This document shows, piece after piece, positions 1-4,806 of a stretch of 7,699 nt of DNA; within the stretch, counting starts at the first letter, position 1, and each line of letters opens with the position of its first letter. Below the pieces are notes generated by a model. That model did not search any database. It saw only the letters and a list, made by a program, of their open reading frames with translations, and had not been told where the DNA came from. A program made the position numbers and the translations under genes. Source of the stretch: CAYMTV01 sp964393525 (GTDB taxonomy: Bacteria; Patescibacteriota; Microgenomatia; Daviesbacterales; UBA10151); assembly GCA_964393525.1 (NCBI GenBank), contig CAYMTV010000039.1, positions 1-7,699 on the forward strand, given 5' to 3'.

Positions 1-38
1 AGTTCTTAAATCCCTTCAGATACATACATTTTAAAAAA

Positions 39-60
39 GGCCGCGGCCGGCCCAGGACCC
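39..60. other. GC-rich palindromic block upstream of the PBP gene
   Basis: A 22-nt stretch made almost entirely of G and C lies in otherwise AT-rich DNA. It contains the self-complementary GGCCGCGGCC (39-48) overlapping GGCCGGCC (45-52). Read on the minus strand it is a GC stem followed by TTTTTT (33-38), which has the shape of a rho-independent terminator. However, no minus-strand gene in the window would use it. It could be a terminator for antisense transcription, a small repeat, or a join artefact close to the sequence end. Confidence 0.3.
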
Positions 61-65
61 AGCCT

Positions 66-73
66 TATATAAC
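66..73 (+). promoter_or_regulatory. Possible -10 element for the PBP gene
   Basis: TATATAAC lies 17-24 nt before the ATG at 90. No -35 hexamer is recognisable because the corresponding position falls in the GC-rich block. If used, the transcript would have a leader of only about 10 nt, and no Shine-Dalgarno sequence is visible before the ATG. Confidence 0.25.
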
Positions 74-89
74 TTACCTTAAGTCTAAA

Positions 90-1085
90 ATGCACCGGTT
101 TTTAAATAAAATCTTCCCCACCCCTTTAAGGATTGCTGCTGTATTAATTATATTCTTAGGAACTTTTTTCTTTTATTCGATTTACCTGATTAATCTGGCT
201 CATGATCTGCCTTCACCGGACAAACTTTCAGTCTCCCAAAGCCCTTTAACCACTGATATCTTTGATAGAAACGGCACCCTGCTTTACAGGCTTTATGAAG
301 GAAAAAACAGACAACTTATTAAAGTTGAGCAGTTGCCTCCTTACTTAATTCAGGCAACTATTTCTATAGAGGATAAAAATTTTTACGCTCACAGTGGAAT
401 TGATTTGTTTGGTATTACCAGGGCCGTAGCAACTTATTTTGAAAAGGGCCAGGTTCAGGGTGGATCAACTATCACTCAGCAACTTATTAAAAATACTCTG
501 CTTACTCCCGAGAGAACTGTTGAAAGAAAGGTCAAAGAGGTATTACTCGCTTTCTGGTCGGAAAGAATTTTTTCCAAAAAAGAGATTTTGCAGATGTACT
601 TTAATGAGGTGCCTTACGGCGGACCGGCCTGGGGCATTGAAGCTGCAGCTCAAACTTATTTTGGTAAAGAGGCTTCACAGTTAACCCTGGCCGAAGCAGC
701 CTACTTGGCCGGACTGCCTGCCTCACCCACCACCTACTCCCCCTACGGCACCAACCCCGATCTTGGAAAACAAAGGCAAAAAGACGTTTTGCGCAGGATG
801 AGGGAGGATGGGTATATTTCAAAACAGGAGGAGCAGGAGGCGGTTAAAGAAGAGCTTGCTATAAAGCCTCCGACTCAACAAATTAAGGCACCGCATTTTG
901 TAATGTATGTCAGATCCCAGCTTTCAAAAAAGTACGGCGAAAAAACCGTTTCCCAGGGGGGCTTAAAAATCATGACAACTTTAGATCTAAGCTTGCAGAA
1001 AATGGCTGAAGATATTGTAGCCGAGGAGGTCAAAAAAATCAGCCACGCCATGGTCACCACATGGTCGCTGGGCTTGGCCACTTAA
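90..1085 (+). CDS. Class A penicillin-binding protein, N-terminal glycosyltransferase part (frameshifted)
   Basis: This is the N-terminal half of a bifunctional peptidoglycan synthase that polymerises lipid II glycan strands at the outer face of the membrane. Residues 13-36 form a single transmembrane anchor. The GT51 glycosyltransferase domain spans about residues 50-225, with the hallmark motifs EDKNFYAH (catalytic Glu94), GGSTITQQ (125-132), RKVKE (146-150) and KKEILQMYFNEVPYG. The linker ending in TTLDLSLQKMAEDIVAEEVKKISH (shown here as its key residues; about 296-319) is where family members continue directly into the transpeptidase domain. Here the frame instead runs about a dozen aberrant codons to a TAA at 1083-1085. 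The transpeptidase continues in the -1 frame, so this is the first part of one gene spanning 90-2170. The ATG at 90 is chosen because the anchor and GT51 start follow it directly. Family identity is certain; whether the half alone works is unknown. Confidence 0.9.
   Translation: MHRFLNKIFPTPLRIAAVLIIFLGTFFFYSIYLINLAHDLPSPDKLSVSQSPLTTDIFDRNGTLLYRLYEGKNRQLIKVEQLPPYLIQATISIEDKNFYAHSGIDLFGITRAVATYFEKGQVQGGSTITQQLIKNTLLTPERTVERKVKEVLLAFWSERIFSKKEILQMYFNEVPYGGPAWGIEAAAQTYFGKEASQLTLAEAAYLAGLPASPTTYSPYGTNPDLGKQRQKDVLRRMREDGYISKQEEQEAVKEELAIKPPTQQIKAPHFVMYVRSQLSKKYGEKTVSQGGLKIMTTLDLSLQKMAEDIVAEEVKKISHAMVTTWSLGLAT
1047..1081 (+). repeat. Probable 35-nt insertion causing the PBP frameshift, flanked by GCCAC
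   Basis: GCCAC occurs at 1042-1046 and again at 1077-1081. Removing 1047-1081 (35 nt, that is -1 frame) joins the two PBP parts as KKISHLNVSNGAAM, which has the spacing expected at this family junction. The segment itself contains a partial 11-bp tandem: CATGGTC at 1049-1055 and at 1060-1066, with 8 of 11 positions matching over the two units. Removing only one 11-bp unit also restores the frame (SHAMVAGLGHLNVSNG). The history could therefore be a 24-nt in-frame insertion followed by an 11-bp duplication. It shares the 9-mer GGCTTGGCC with the inserted segment in the serine gene at 5218-5244. Confidence 0.6.
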
Positions 1086-2170
1086 ATGTCTCAAACGGTG
1101 CAGCAATGATTACTAACGCCAAAACCGGAGAGATCCTAGCTATGGTAGGAAGCAAAAACTTTTGGGATCCAAACGGCGGTAACTTTAATGTTACAACTGC
1201 CCAAAGACAGCCCGGTTCTTCAATAAAACCTATTACTTATGCCACAGGCTTTAAACAGGGTCTTTCTCCGGGAAGCGTTGTTGTGGACGCGCCTATTGCT
1301 TATAGAAATGAATGGGAAGTTTATGCACCCGTAAACTATGACGGACGCTTCCACGGACCGGTAACCGTCAGAACCGCGCTTGGCTCATCTTATAATGTAC
1401 CGGCTGTTAAAATCCTTTCCATGGTCGGAATCCCCAATATGATTGATACTGCCCATGATTTGGGGATTACCACACTCAAAGATAAAAACCGTTATGGACT
1501 GTCTTTAACCCTGGGTGGAGGTGAAATAAAACTTCTGGATATGATGACAGTTTATGGAACTTTTTCCCAGCTTGGAGAAAAACATGACGCAACCGCTGTT
1601 TTAAAGATTACCGACTCAAACGGGGTAATTTTGGAAGAAAATACAGATTTTGAAGGCAAAAGAGTTATTTCCGAAGGGATAGCCTATATGATCGCCGATA
1701 TTTTATCTGACAACAAAGCCAGAACACCGGCTTTCGGACCCAACTCCCAGCTTGTTATTCCCAATAAAACTGTGGCGGCTAAAACCGGGACCACCGACAG
1801 CAAAAGAGACAATTGGACCTTTGGCTTTACCCCGGAGTTTGTGGTAGGAGTTTGGGTGGGAAATAATAACAATGCTCCAATGGACCCGCAACTCACATCA
1901 GGCGTTACCGGTGCTTCCCCAATCTGGCAAAAGATTATGTTAACACTTTTAAAGGACAGACCAAATTTGGCTTTCCAGAGACCGGCTGAAGTTGTAATTG
2001 GCTCTGTTTCCGGGCAAAAAGATCTGGTATTGGTAAACTCCAACACCAATGCGGTATTTGCCCAGGAAAAAGCTTTGGAAAAACCCAAAAAAGAGGATAA
2101 TCCAATCACGTTTACCGATCCGCTAAAGCCCATCAGGATTGATCAAAAAAAGCCGGCTACAATTCCATAA
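1061..2170 (+). CDS. Class A penicillin-binding protein, C-terminal transpeptidase part (frameshifted)
   Basis: This half carries the penicillin-binding transpeptidase domain that cross-links peptidoglycan peptides. Numbering from the ATG at 1061, the start of the domain is NVSNGAAM with KTGEILAMVGS (21-31). The catalytic SxxK is SSIK (nucleophile Ser53, Lys56), SxN is SYN (110-112) and KTG lies at 241-243 in AAKTGTTDSKRDNWTFG. All three catalytic motifs are intact, and the domain runs to a normal Lys/Pro-rich tail and a TAA. The ATG at 1061 is merely the first in frame; the reading frame is open further upstream, and no separate promoter or ribosome site is evident. The fragment is therefore probably made only if the frameshift is bypassed or is a sequence error. 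Repaired, the protein would be about 681-689 aa, a usual PBP1A-type length. The intact motifs argue for a recent lesion, a recoding event or an assembly/read error, not an old pseudogene. Confidence 0.88.
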   Translation: MVAGLGHLNVSNGAAMITNAKTGEILAMVGSKNFWDPNGGNFNVTTAQRQPGSSIKPITYATGFKQGLSPGSVVVDAPIAYRNEWEVYAPVNYDGRFHGPVTVRTALGSSYNVPAVKILSMVGIPNMIDTAHDLGITTLKDKNRYGLSLTLGGGEIKLLDMMTVYGTFSQLGEKHDATAVLKITDSNGVILEENTDFEGKRVISEGIAYMIADILSDNKARTPAFGPNSQLVIPNKTVAAKTGTTDSKRDNWTFGFTPEFVVGVWVGNNNNAPMDPQLTSGVTGASPIWQKIMLTLLKDRPNLAFQRPAEVVIGSVSGQKDLVLVNSNTNAVFAQEKALEKPKKEDNPITFTDPLKPIRIDQKKPATIP

Positions 2171-2178
2171 AATTTGAT

Positions 2179-3249
2179 TTAAATGAAGCTTAAGAGTTTT
2201 CTGACATCAGATAAAGTTTGAGATGGGAAGTTGGCTAAACGGATGTGGTTTTCCTTGTAATCACCATAACCTGCGCTGATAATTATTCCCTTTTTAGCTA
2301 ACTTTTCTTTCAGCTCTTTTGCCCTGCCTAAAACATCTACCACTAGGCTAGTTTTTGACCTATATTTTGGATCTTTGACAAAGGGTTTGAAATCAGAGTG
2401 CCTCTCAAAGAATTTGTAAATAAGATTGGCTTTTTGGTCCGTTTGCCTTCTAATCTTATCTATTCCCAACTTTAACATATCACCTATCACGCTACTCATA
2501 AGATAAATGTTTAAAACATTCGGGGTCTCCGGTGTTAAGAATTCGGAGTATTTTTTGGAAAAGTTAATTAAGCTATGGTAACTCCCAATGCTACTGCCTG
2601 TTCTTAAAAGCTCACCGGCTTTTTCCAGGGCTTGAGGGGATACTATCATTACCCCTAAGCCCGCAGGAAGTCCAAAGCCTTTCTGAACAGAAAAAAGCGT
2701 AATATCTATTTTTGAATAATCCAAATCAACATAAGGGATAGAGGAAACTACATCTACTGCAATAAGTTTTTTGGGGTAATGCAGCTTTAAAGCATGAATA
2801 CCTTCCGGCGGGAGCCAAACTCCAGTTGAAGTATCATTTTGAGTAATGCAGATAAGTTCTGCTTCATTTGGGACTTTGAGATTAGTAAGATCAATCCCCT
2901 CACCTGCGCTCGCCTCCTCTTTTAAAGGTGACTTAGCTAAATCCTGAGCAGTTTTAAACCATGAGGATCCAAAAGATCCAGTAATTATATGCAGTGAACT
3001 GCTTTGAACACACCCTTGGATTATTCTTTCAAATGCTTCCAGGGCGGATGAGGTAAAAAAAATCTGGTGCTTTGCAGGAATTTTAAGTAGCTTTTTTAAA
3101 TTCTCCGAAACTTCCTGGTAGAGTTTTTTAAACTCTGAACCTCTGTGGGAAATTGAAGGGATATCTCGCTTTAAGGCTTTTAATATATGTTTATAAACTG
3201 TGGGATAAAGCTCTGAAGGGCCAACAGTAAAATATTTTTTTTGCAGCAT
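2179..3249 (-). CDS. serC: Class V PLP aminotransferase, probable phosphoserine aminotransferase
   Basis: A fold-type I, class V aminotransferase of 356 aa, about the usual SerC length. Its likely reaction converts 3-phosphohydroxypyruvate plus glutamate to phosphoserine, the second step of serine synthesis, in the cytoplasm. Visible family features are TVGPSELYP near the N-terminus, SISHRGSEF (33-40), the TQNDTSTG segment (137-143), the PLP-contacting Asp in AVDVVSS (Asp166) and the PLP Schiff-base lysine in SVQKGFGLPAGLGV (Lys190). The sequence resembles the alternative SerC/alanine-glyoxylate aminotransferase-like branch more than E. coli SerC, so the substrate is inferred largely from the serine fusion gene nearby on the same strand. 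The ATG at 3249 is preferred over an in-frame TTG at 3258. The stop lies 8 nt from the PBP stop, tail to tail, leaving no room for separate terminators. A promoter sits at 3318-3345. Confidence 0.8.
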   Translation of the reverse strand: MLQKKYFTVGPSELYPTVYKHILKALKRDIPSISHRGSEFKKLYQEVSENLKKLLKIPAKHQIFFTSSALEAFERIIQGCVQSSSLHIITGSFGSSWFKTAQDLAKSPLKEEASAGEGIDLTNLKVPNEAELICITQNDTSTGVWLPPEGIHALKLHYPKKLIAVDVVSSIPYVDLDYSKIDITLFSVQKGFGLPAGLGVMIVSPQALEKAGELLRTGSSIGSYHSLINFSKKYSEFLTPETPNVLNIYLMSSVIGDMLKLGIDKIRRQTDQKANLIYKFFERHSDFKPFVKDPKYRSKTSLVVDVLGRAKELKEKLAKKGIIISAGYGDYKENHIRLANFPSQTLSDVRKLLSFI

Positions 3250-3317
3250 ACGCTTCAAAGAAATTACAGGAATTTTAAAAAATAATCAATACTCGTTTGA
3301 CTTTAAGAAGAAGGATC

Positions 3318-3345
3318 GCTATACCCAAAATACTCCAATTTGCAA
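3318..3345 (-). promoter_or_regulatory. Promoter reading toward the aminotransferase gene
   Basis: On the minus strand TTGCAA (3340-3345) and TATAGC (3318-3323) are separated by 16 nt. The start point would be near 3311, giving a leader of about 60 nt before the ATG at 3249. It lies in the left arm of the 28-bp inverted repeat and mirrors the plus-strand promoter in the right arm. Confidence 0.5.
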
Positions 3346-3413
3346 CTTTTAATCAAACATTTTGGGTACATAACCATTAACGAAGAGTTGCAAACTCGAG
3401 TTAAATGGGTATA
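3320..3413. repeat. 28-bp imperfect inverted repeat with mirrored promoters
   Basis: Arms at 3320-3347 (read on minus) and 3386-3413 (read on plus) match at 22 of 28 positions, and are separated by 38 nt. Each arm starts AGTTGCAAA and ends TGGGTATA, and so contains a TTGCAA -35 and a TATA -10 at the same distance. A second nested inverted repeat, TACCCAAAAT (3322-3331) with ATTTTGGGTA (3359-3368), uses the left arm and the spacer. The arrangement fits a duplicated divergent promoter/operator, or terminal repeats left by a small mobile element. Confidence 0.65.
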
Positions 3414-3415
3414 TA
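3388..3415 (+). promoter_or_regulatory. Promoter and ribosome site for the 189-aa gene
   Basis: TTGCAA (3388-3393), a 16-nt spacer and TATATA (3410-3415) form a promoter with a predicted start near 3422. A possible Shine-Dalgarno GGAAAG (3419-3424) lies 9 nt before the ATG at 3434, at or just before the start point. The promoter lies in the right arm of the inverted repeat shared with the aminotransferase promoter. Confidence 0.45.
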
Positions 3416-3433
3416 TTTGGAAAGTTAAAAAAC

Positions 3434-4003
3434 ATGTCACCAGAGCAAAGTGGAGATCGAGACCATAATTTTCATATACCCTCTCTAGAGGCAATGCTGG
3501 ATCTTGCTCGTGGTATGCGTCATTCCTATTCTATTGCCTTAGGCGCAGGAGGAATAGGAGTGGCCTTGCTTGGGCTAGCTTACAAGTTCCGTGGTGAGGG
3601 ATACAGATTAGCCTTTAACACTGCTGTCTCTTTTCTGAGAAAGCTTGATGAGGCAAGCTATGACACTCACGATGAATTCAAATTCCCTCTTCCTGATTTG
3701 CTAGGAACAGATAGGTTTTCCAAATCAGTGATGAGAGAATTAGCTAAACCAGGTGCCAAACCCAGCCTAATAGATGCAAGGTTATATAGACCACCCATTC
3801 TGAAAGTTATTGAAGTTCCGTCGATACAGGATGGTTTTTATCTTCAAGAAATAAAATATAGGGGAAAAGACCCAACCGGAGATAAAGGTAGAATTAGAGT
3901 ACAAAGGAGCATCGTTACAGGTGGATGTAGATTGGGTAGTCTAAGACCGATTTTTCCAGCTCATATTGAACGTGCCAGAAGATTACTGGCGGATTTTTAT
4001 TGA
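3434..4003 (+). CDS. Hypothetical protein with one hydrophobic segment
   Basis: I do not recognise this 189-aa protein. A polar N-terminus (1-30) is followed by one Gly/Ala-rich hydrophobic stretch at about 32-50 (SIALGAGGIGVALLGLAY), long enough for a membrane anchor. A basic, soluble C-terminal region follows, with KFPLPDLLGTDRF (82-95), a likely beta-rich stretch around VIEVPSIQDGFYLQEIKYRG (125-144) and an Arg-rich tail. It is supported as a real gene by its own promoter, a GGAAAG upstream of the ATG and a length unbroken by stops. It is the only plus-strand gene in the region between the two serine genes. Its last 21 nt, including the TGA, overlap the 3' end of the convergent toxin gene. 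It may be cargo of the same inserted segment as the toxin-antitoxin pair; no function can be assigned. Confidence 0.65.
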   Translation: MSPEQSGDRDHNFHIPSLEAMLDLARGMRHSYSIALGAGGIGVALLGLAYKFRGEGYRLAFNTAVSFLRKLDEASYDTHDEFKFPLPDLLGTDRFSKSVMRELAKPGAKPSLIDARLYRPPILKVIEVPSIQDGFYLQEIKYRGKDPTGDKGRIRVQRSIVTGGCRLGSLRPIFPAHIERARRLLADFY

Positions 4004-4387
4004 ATACTCTTTGAGCCATTTTGAGATTTGATCTATAGGAAGATTTTTGGTATCTACTGAAACTGTAAATTCTACTTCTTCTAAATGGGTATTTATTAAT
4101 TTATAACCATTGATCCTTAAAAATGTGGTGGCAGACAAAAGAGCTGCACGCTTATTCCCGTCAATAAAAGGATGGTTTTTTAATATGGATTGTAAAAGGG
4201 CAGCAGCTTTATCAAAAATGGTTGGATATAAATCTTTATTTTCAAAGCTTGTGGAAGGCCTTCCGGTTGCCGAGTGGAGCAAAGTAATATCCCTTATTCC
4301 GGGAGAACCGCCGTATTTTTTAATAGCAATATCATGGAGAAACATCACTTGCAAAGTAGATAGATAGTAAAACTTAATCGATTTCAC
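3983..4387 (-). CDS. doc: Doc/Fic-family toxin of a type II toxin-antitoxin pair
   Basis: A 134-aa protein of the death-on-curing branch of the Fic fold. The core motif is HPFIDGNKR (72-80), giving the catalytic His72, Asp76, the phosphate-binding Gly-Asn and the terminal Lys-Arg. An upstream LHDIAIKKYGGSPGIRD segment (17-33) matches the usual Doc N-terminus, and the length is close to the P1 Doc protein. Known Doc toxins phosphorylate elongation factor Tu and stop translation; the same activity is inferred here. The start is a GTG whose GTGA overlaps the TGA of the antitoxin by 4 nt, which implies translational coupling and antitoxin-first synthesis. The 3' end overlaps the convergent 189-aa gene by 21 nt. 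All key residues are present, so the toxin looks intact. Confidence 0.9.
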   Translation of the reverse strand: MKSIKFYYLSTLQVMFLHDIAIKKYGGSPGIRDITLLHSATGRPSTSFENKDLYPTIFDKAAALLQSILKNHPFIDGNKRAALLSATTFLRINGYKLINTHLEEVEFTVSVDTKNLPIDQISKWLKEYSIKIRQ

Positions 4388-4620
4388 CTTTTTGCAAGTT
4401 CTTTCAAAACATCTTCGTGCTCGTTGATAATCTCCTCCACTAATTTAGCAAACTCCGGTGTAACTGCTCCGGAAAATTTGGAATTTTCAGATTTTAAAAG
4501 TAATCCTTGATCTGTTTTAACCCACTCAACAGTAGACCCATGACTGATATTTAAATCATGAGCATAAACTTTTGGAACTGTAACTGCAAGTGAATTACCA
4601 TTTTTAAATACTTTTCCCAT
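4384..4620 (-). CDS. AbrB/MazE-like antitoxin paired with the Doc toxin
   Basis: A 78-aa antitoxin. Residues 1-46 are a swapped-hairpin AbrB/MazE DNA-binding domain (MGKVFKNGNSLAVTVPK, then the VEWVK and GLLLK strands). Residues 53-78 form an acidic helical tail (TPEFAKLVEEIINEHEDVLKELAKR; key residues only), which in such proteins binds and blocks the toxin. The ATG at 4620 is chosen because the domain begins there; the frame is open to 4677, but the extra residues are Cys/Ser-rich and unlike the family. The gene precedes the toxin, with a GTGA overlap, as is standard for type II pairs. An extended -10 element ends about 7 nt before the ATG, so the mRNA may be leaderless, and no Shine-Dalgarno is present. 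Two 11-bp direct repeats just upstream are likely operators for autorepression. Confidence 0.88.
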   Translation of the reverse strand: MGKVFKNGNSLAVTVPKVYAHDLNISHGSTVEWVKTDQGLLLKSENSKFSGAVTPEFAKLVEEIINEHEDVLKELAKR

Positions 4621-4627
4621 ATTACTA

Positions 4628-4636
4628 AGTATACCA
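4628..4636 (-). promoter_or_regulatory. Extended -10 promoter of the antitoxin-toxin operon
   Basis: On the minus strand TGG precedes TATACT, an extended -10 (TGnTATAAT type), with the hexamer at 4628-4633. No good -35 lies 16-18 nt upstream. The expected start point is about 4621, directly at the ATG at 4620, so a leaderless transcript is likely. Confidence 0.55.
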
Positions 4637-4641
4637 CAACT

Positions 4642-4663
4642 TGTACTGACAATGTACTGACAA
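4642..4663 (+). repeat. 11-bp tandem repeat A, likely antitoxin operator
   Basis: TGTACTGACAA occurs twice head to tail (4642-4652 and 4653-4663). Together with the preceding base, the first unit is also the interrupted palindrome TTGT-ACTG-ACAA. The pair overlaps where the -35 of the antitoxin promoter should be. Its 11-bp period puts both sites on one face of the helix, as expected for autoregulation by an AbrB-type dimer. Confidence 0.75.
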
Positions 4664-4703
4664 AAGTTTAATACCATTTTTGAGCTTTAACACTTTTGGT
4701 ATC

Positions 4704-4725
4704 TAGCTTGACAATAGCTTGACAA
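4704..4725 (+). repeat. 11-bp tandem repeat B
   Basis: TAGCTTGACAA occurs twice head to tail (4704-4714 and 4715-4725). It shares the 3' part TGACAA with repeat A but differs in the first half, so it is not a simple copy of A. Confidence 0.75.
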
Positions 4726-4732
4726 CCCGGGG

Positions 4733-4754
4733 TTGGCAAGTCATTGGCAAGTCA
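4733..4754 (-). repeat. 11-bp tandem repeat C (opposite orientation)
   Basis: On the plus strand TTGGCAAGTCA occurs twice head to tail (4733-4743 and 4744-4754). Read on the minus strand the unit is TGACTTGCCAA, which aligns with repeats A and B as T-N-N-M-Y-TG-M-CAA. The second plus-strand copy also provides the left arm of the adjacent hairpin. Confidence 0.7.
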
Positions 4755-4780
4755 AACTTGCCTACCGAGTTTGACTCGGT
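4746..4780. repeat. Two adjacent 17-nt hairpins downstream of the serine fusion gene
   Basis: Hairpin 1 (4746-4762) has a 7-bp stem GGCAAGT/ACTTGCC and loop CAA. Hairpin 2 (4764-4780) has a 7-bp stem ACCGAGT/ACTCGGT and loop TTG. Their cores, AGTCAAACT and AGTTTGACT, are exact reverse complements, so the two can form alternative 9-bp pairing. They begin 27 nt past the stop of the minus-strand serine gene, where a terminator would be expected, but no T-run follows in that direction. Confidence 0.6.
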
Positions 4781-4806
4781 GGAAATAGTTGAAAGTGGGT
4801 TTACAA

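Noticed and set aside
1032..1038. A7 run as a programmed -1 frameshift site in the PBP gene
   Set aside because: The -1 frame is open, so it cannot be excluded, but no clear downstream structure was seen and slippage would leave unusual His-rich residues at a conserved junction. Insertion explains the sequence better.
1684..2133. Long open frame on the minus strand opposite the PBP transpeptidase
   Set aside because: It is antisense to intact catalytic motifs, has no family features and no start signals.
2900..2935. Inverted TCACCT/AGGTGA and an EEASAGEG stretch in the aminotransferase gene, considered as another small insertion
   Set aside because: The protein segment has the normal length for the family between FGSSWF and the TQNDTSTG motif, and the inverted match is only 6 bp with a long spacer.
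3250..3258. TTG at 3258 as the aminotransferase start
   Set aside because: An in-frame ATG three codons later gives the usual family N-terminus, and nothing supports the TTG.
3303..3494. Short minus-strand frame over the divergent promoter region
   Set aside because: It crosses the inverted repeat and both promoters and overlaps the 189-aa gene; the translation shows no recognisable feature.
4621..4677. Longer antitoxin starting at the ATG at 4677
   Set aside because: The extra 19 residues are unlike the family and would be encoded by the operator repeats and the -10 element.
4642..4754. The repeated units considered as a CRISPR array
   Set aside because: Units are 11 bp, directly adjacent in pairs without spacers, and differ between pairs.
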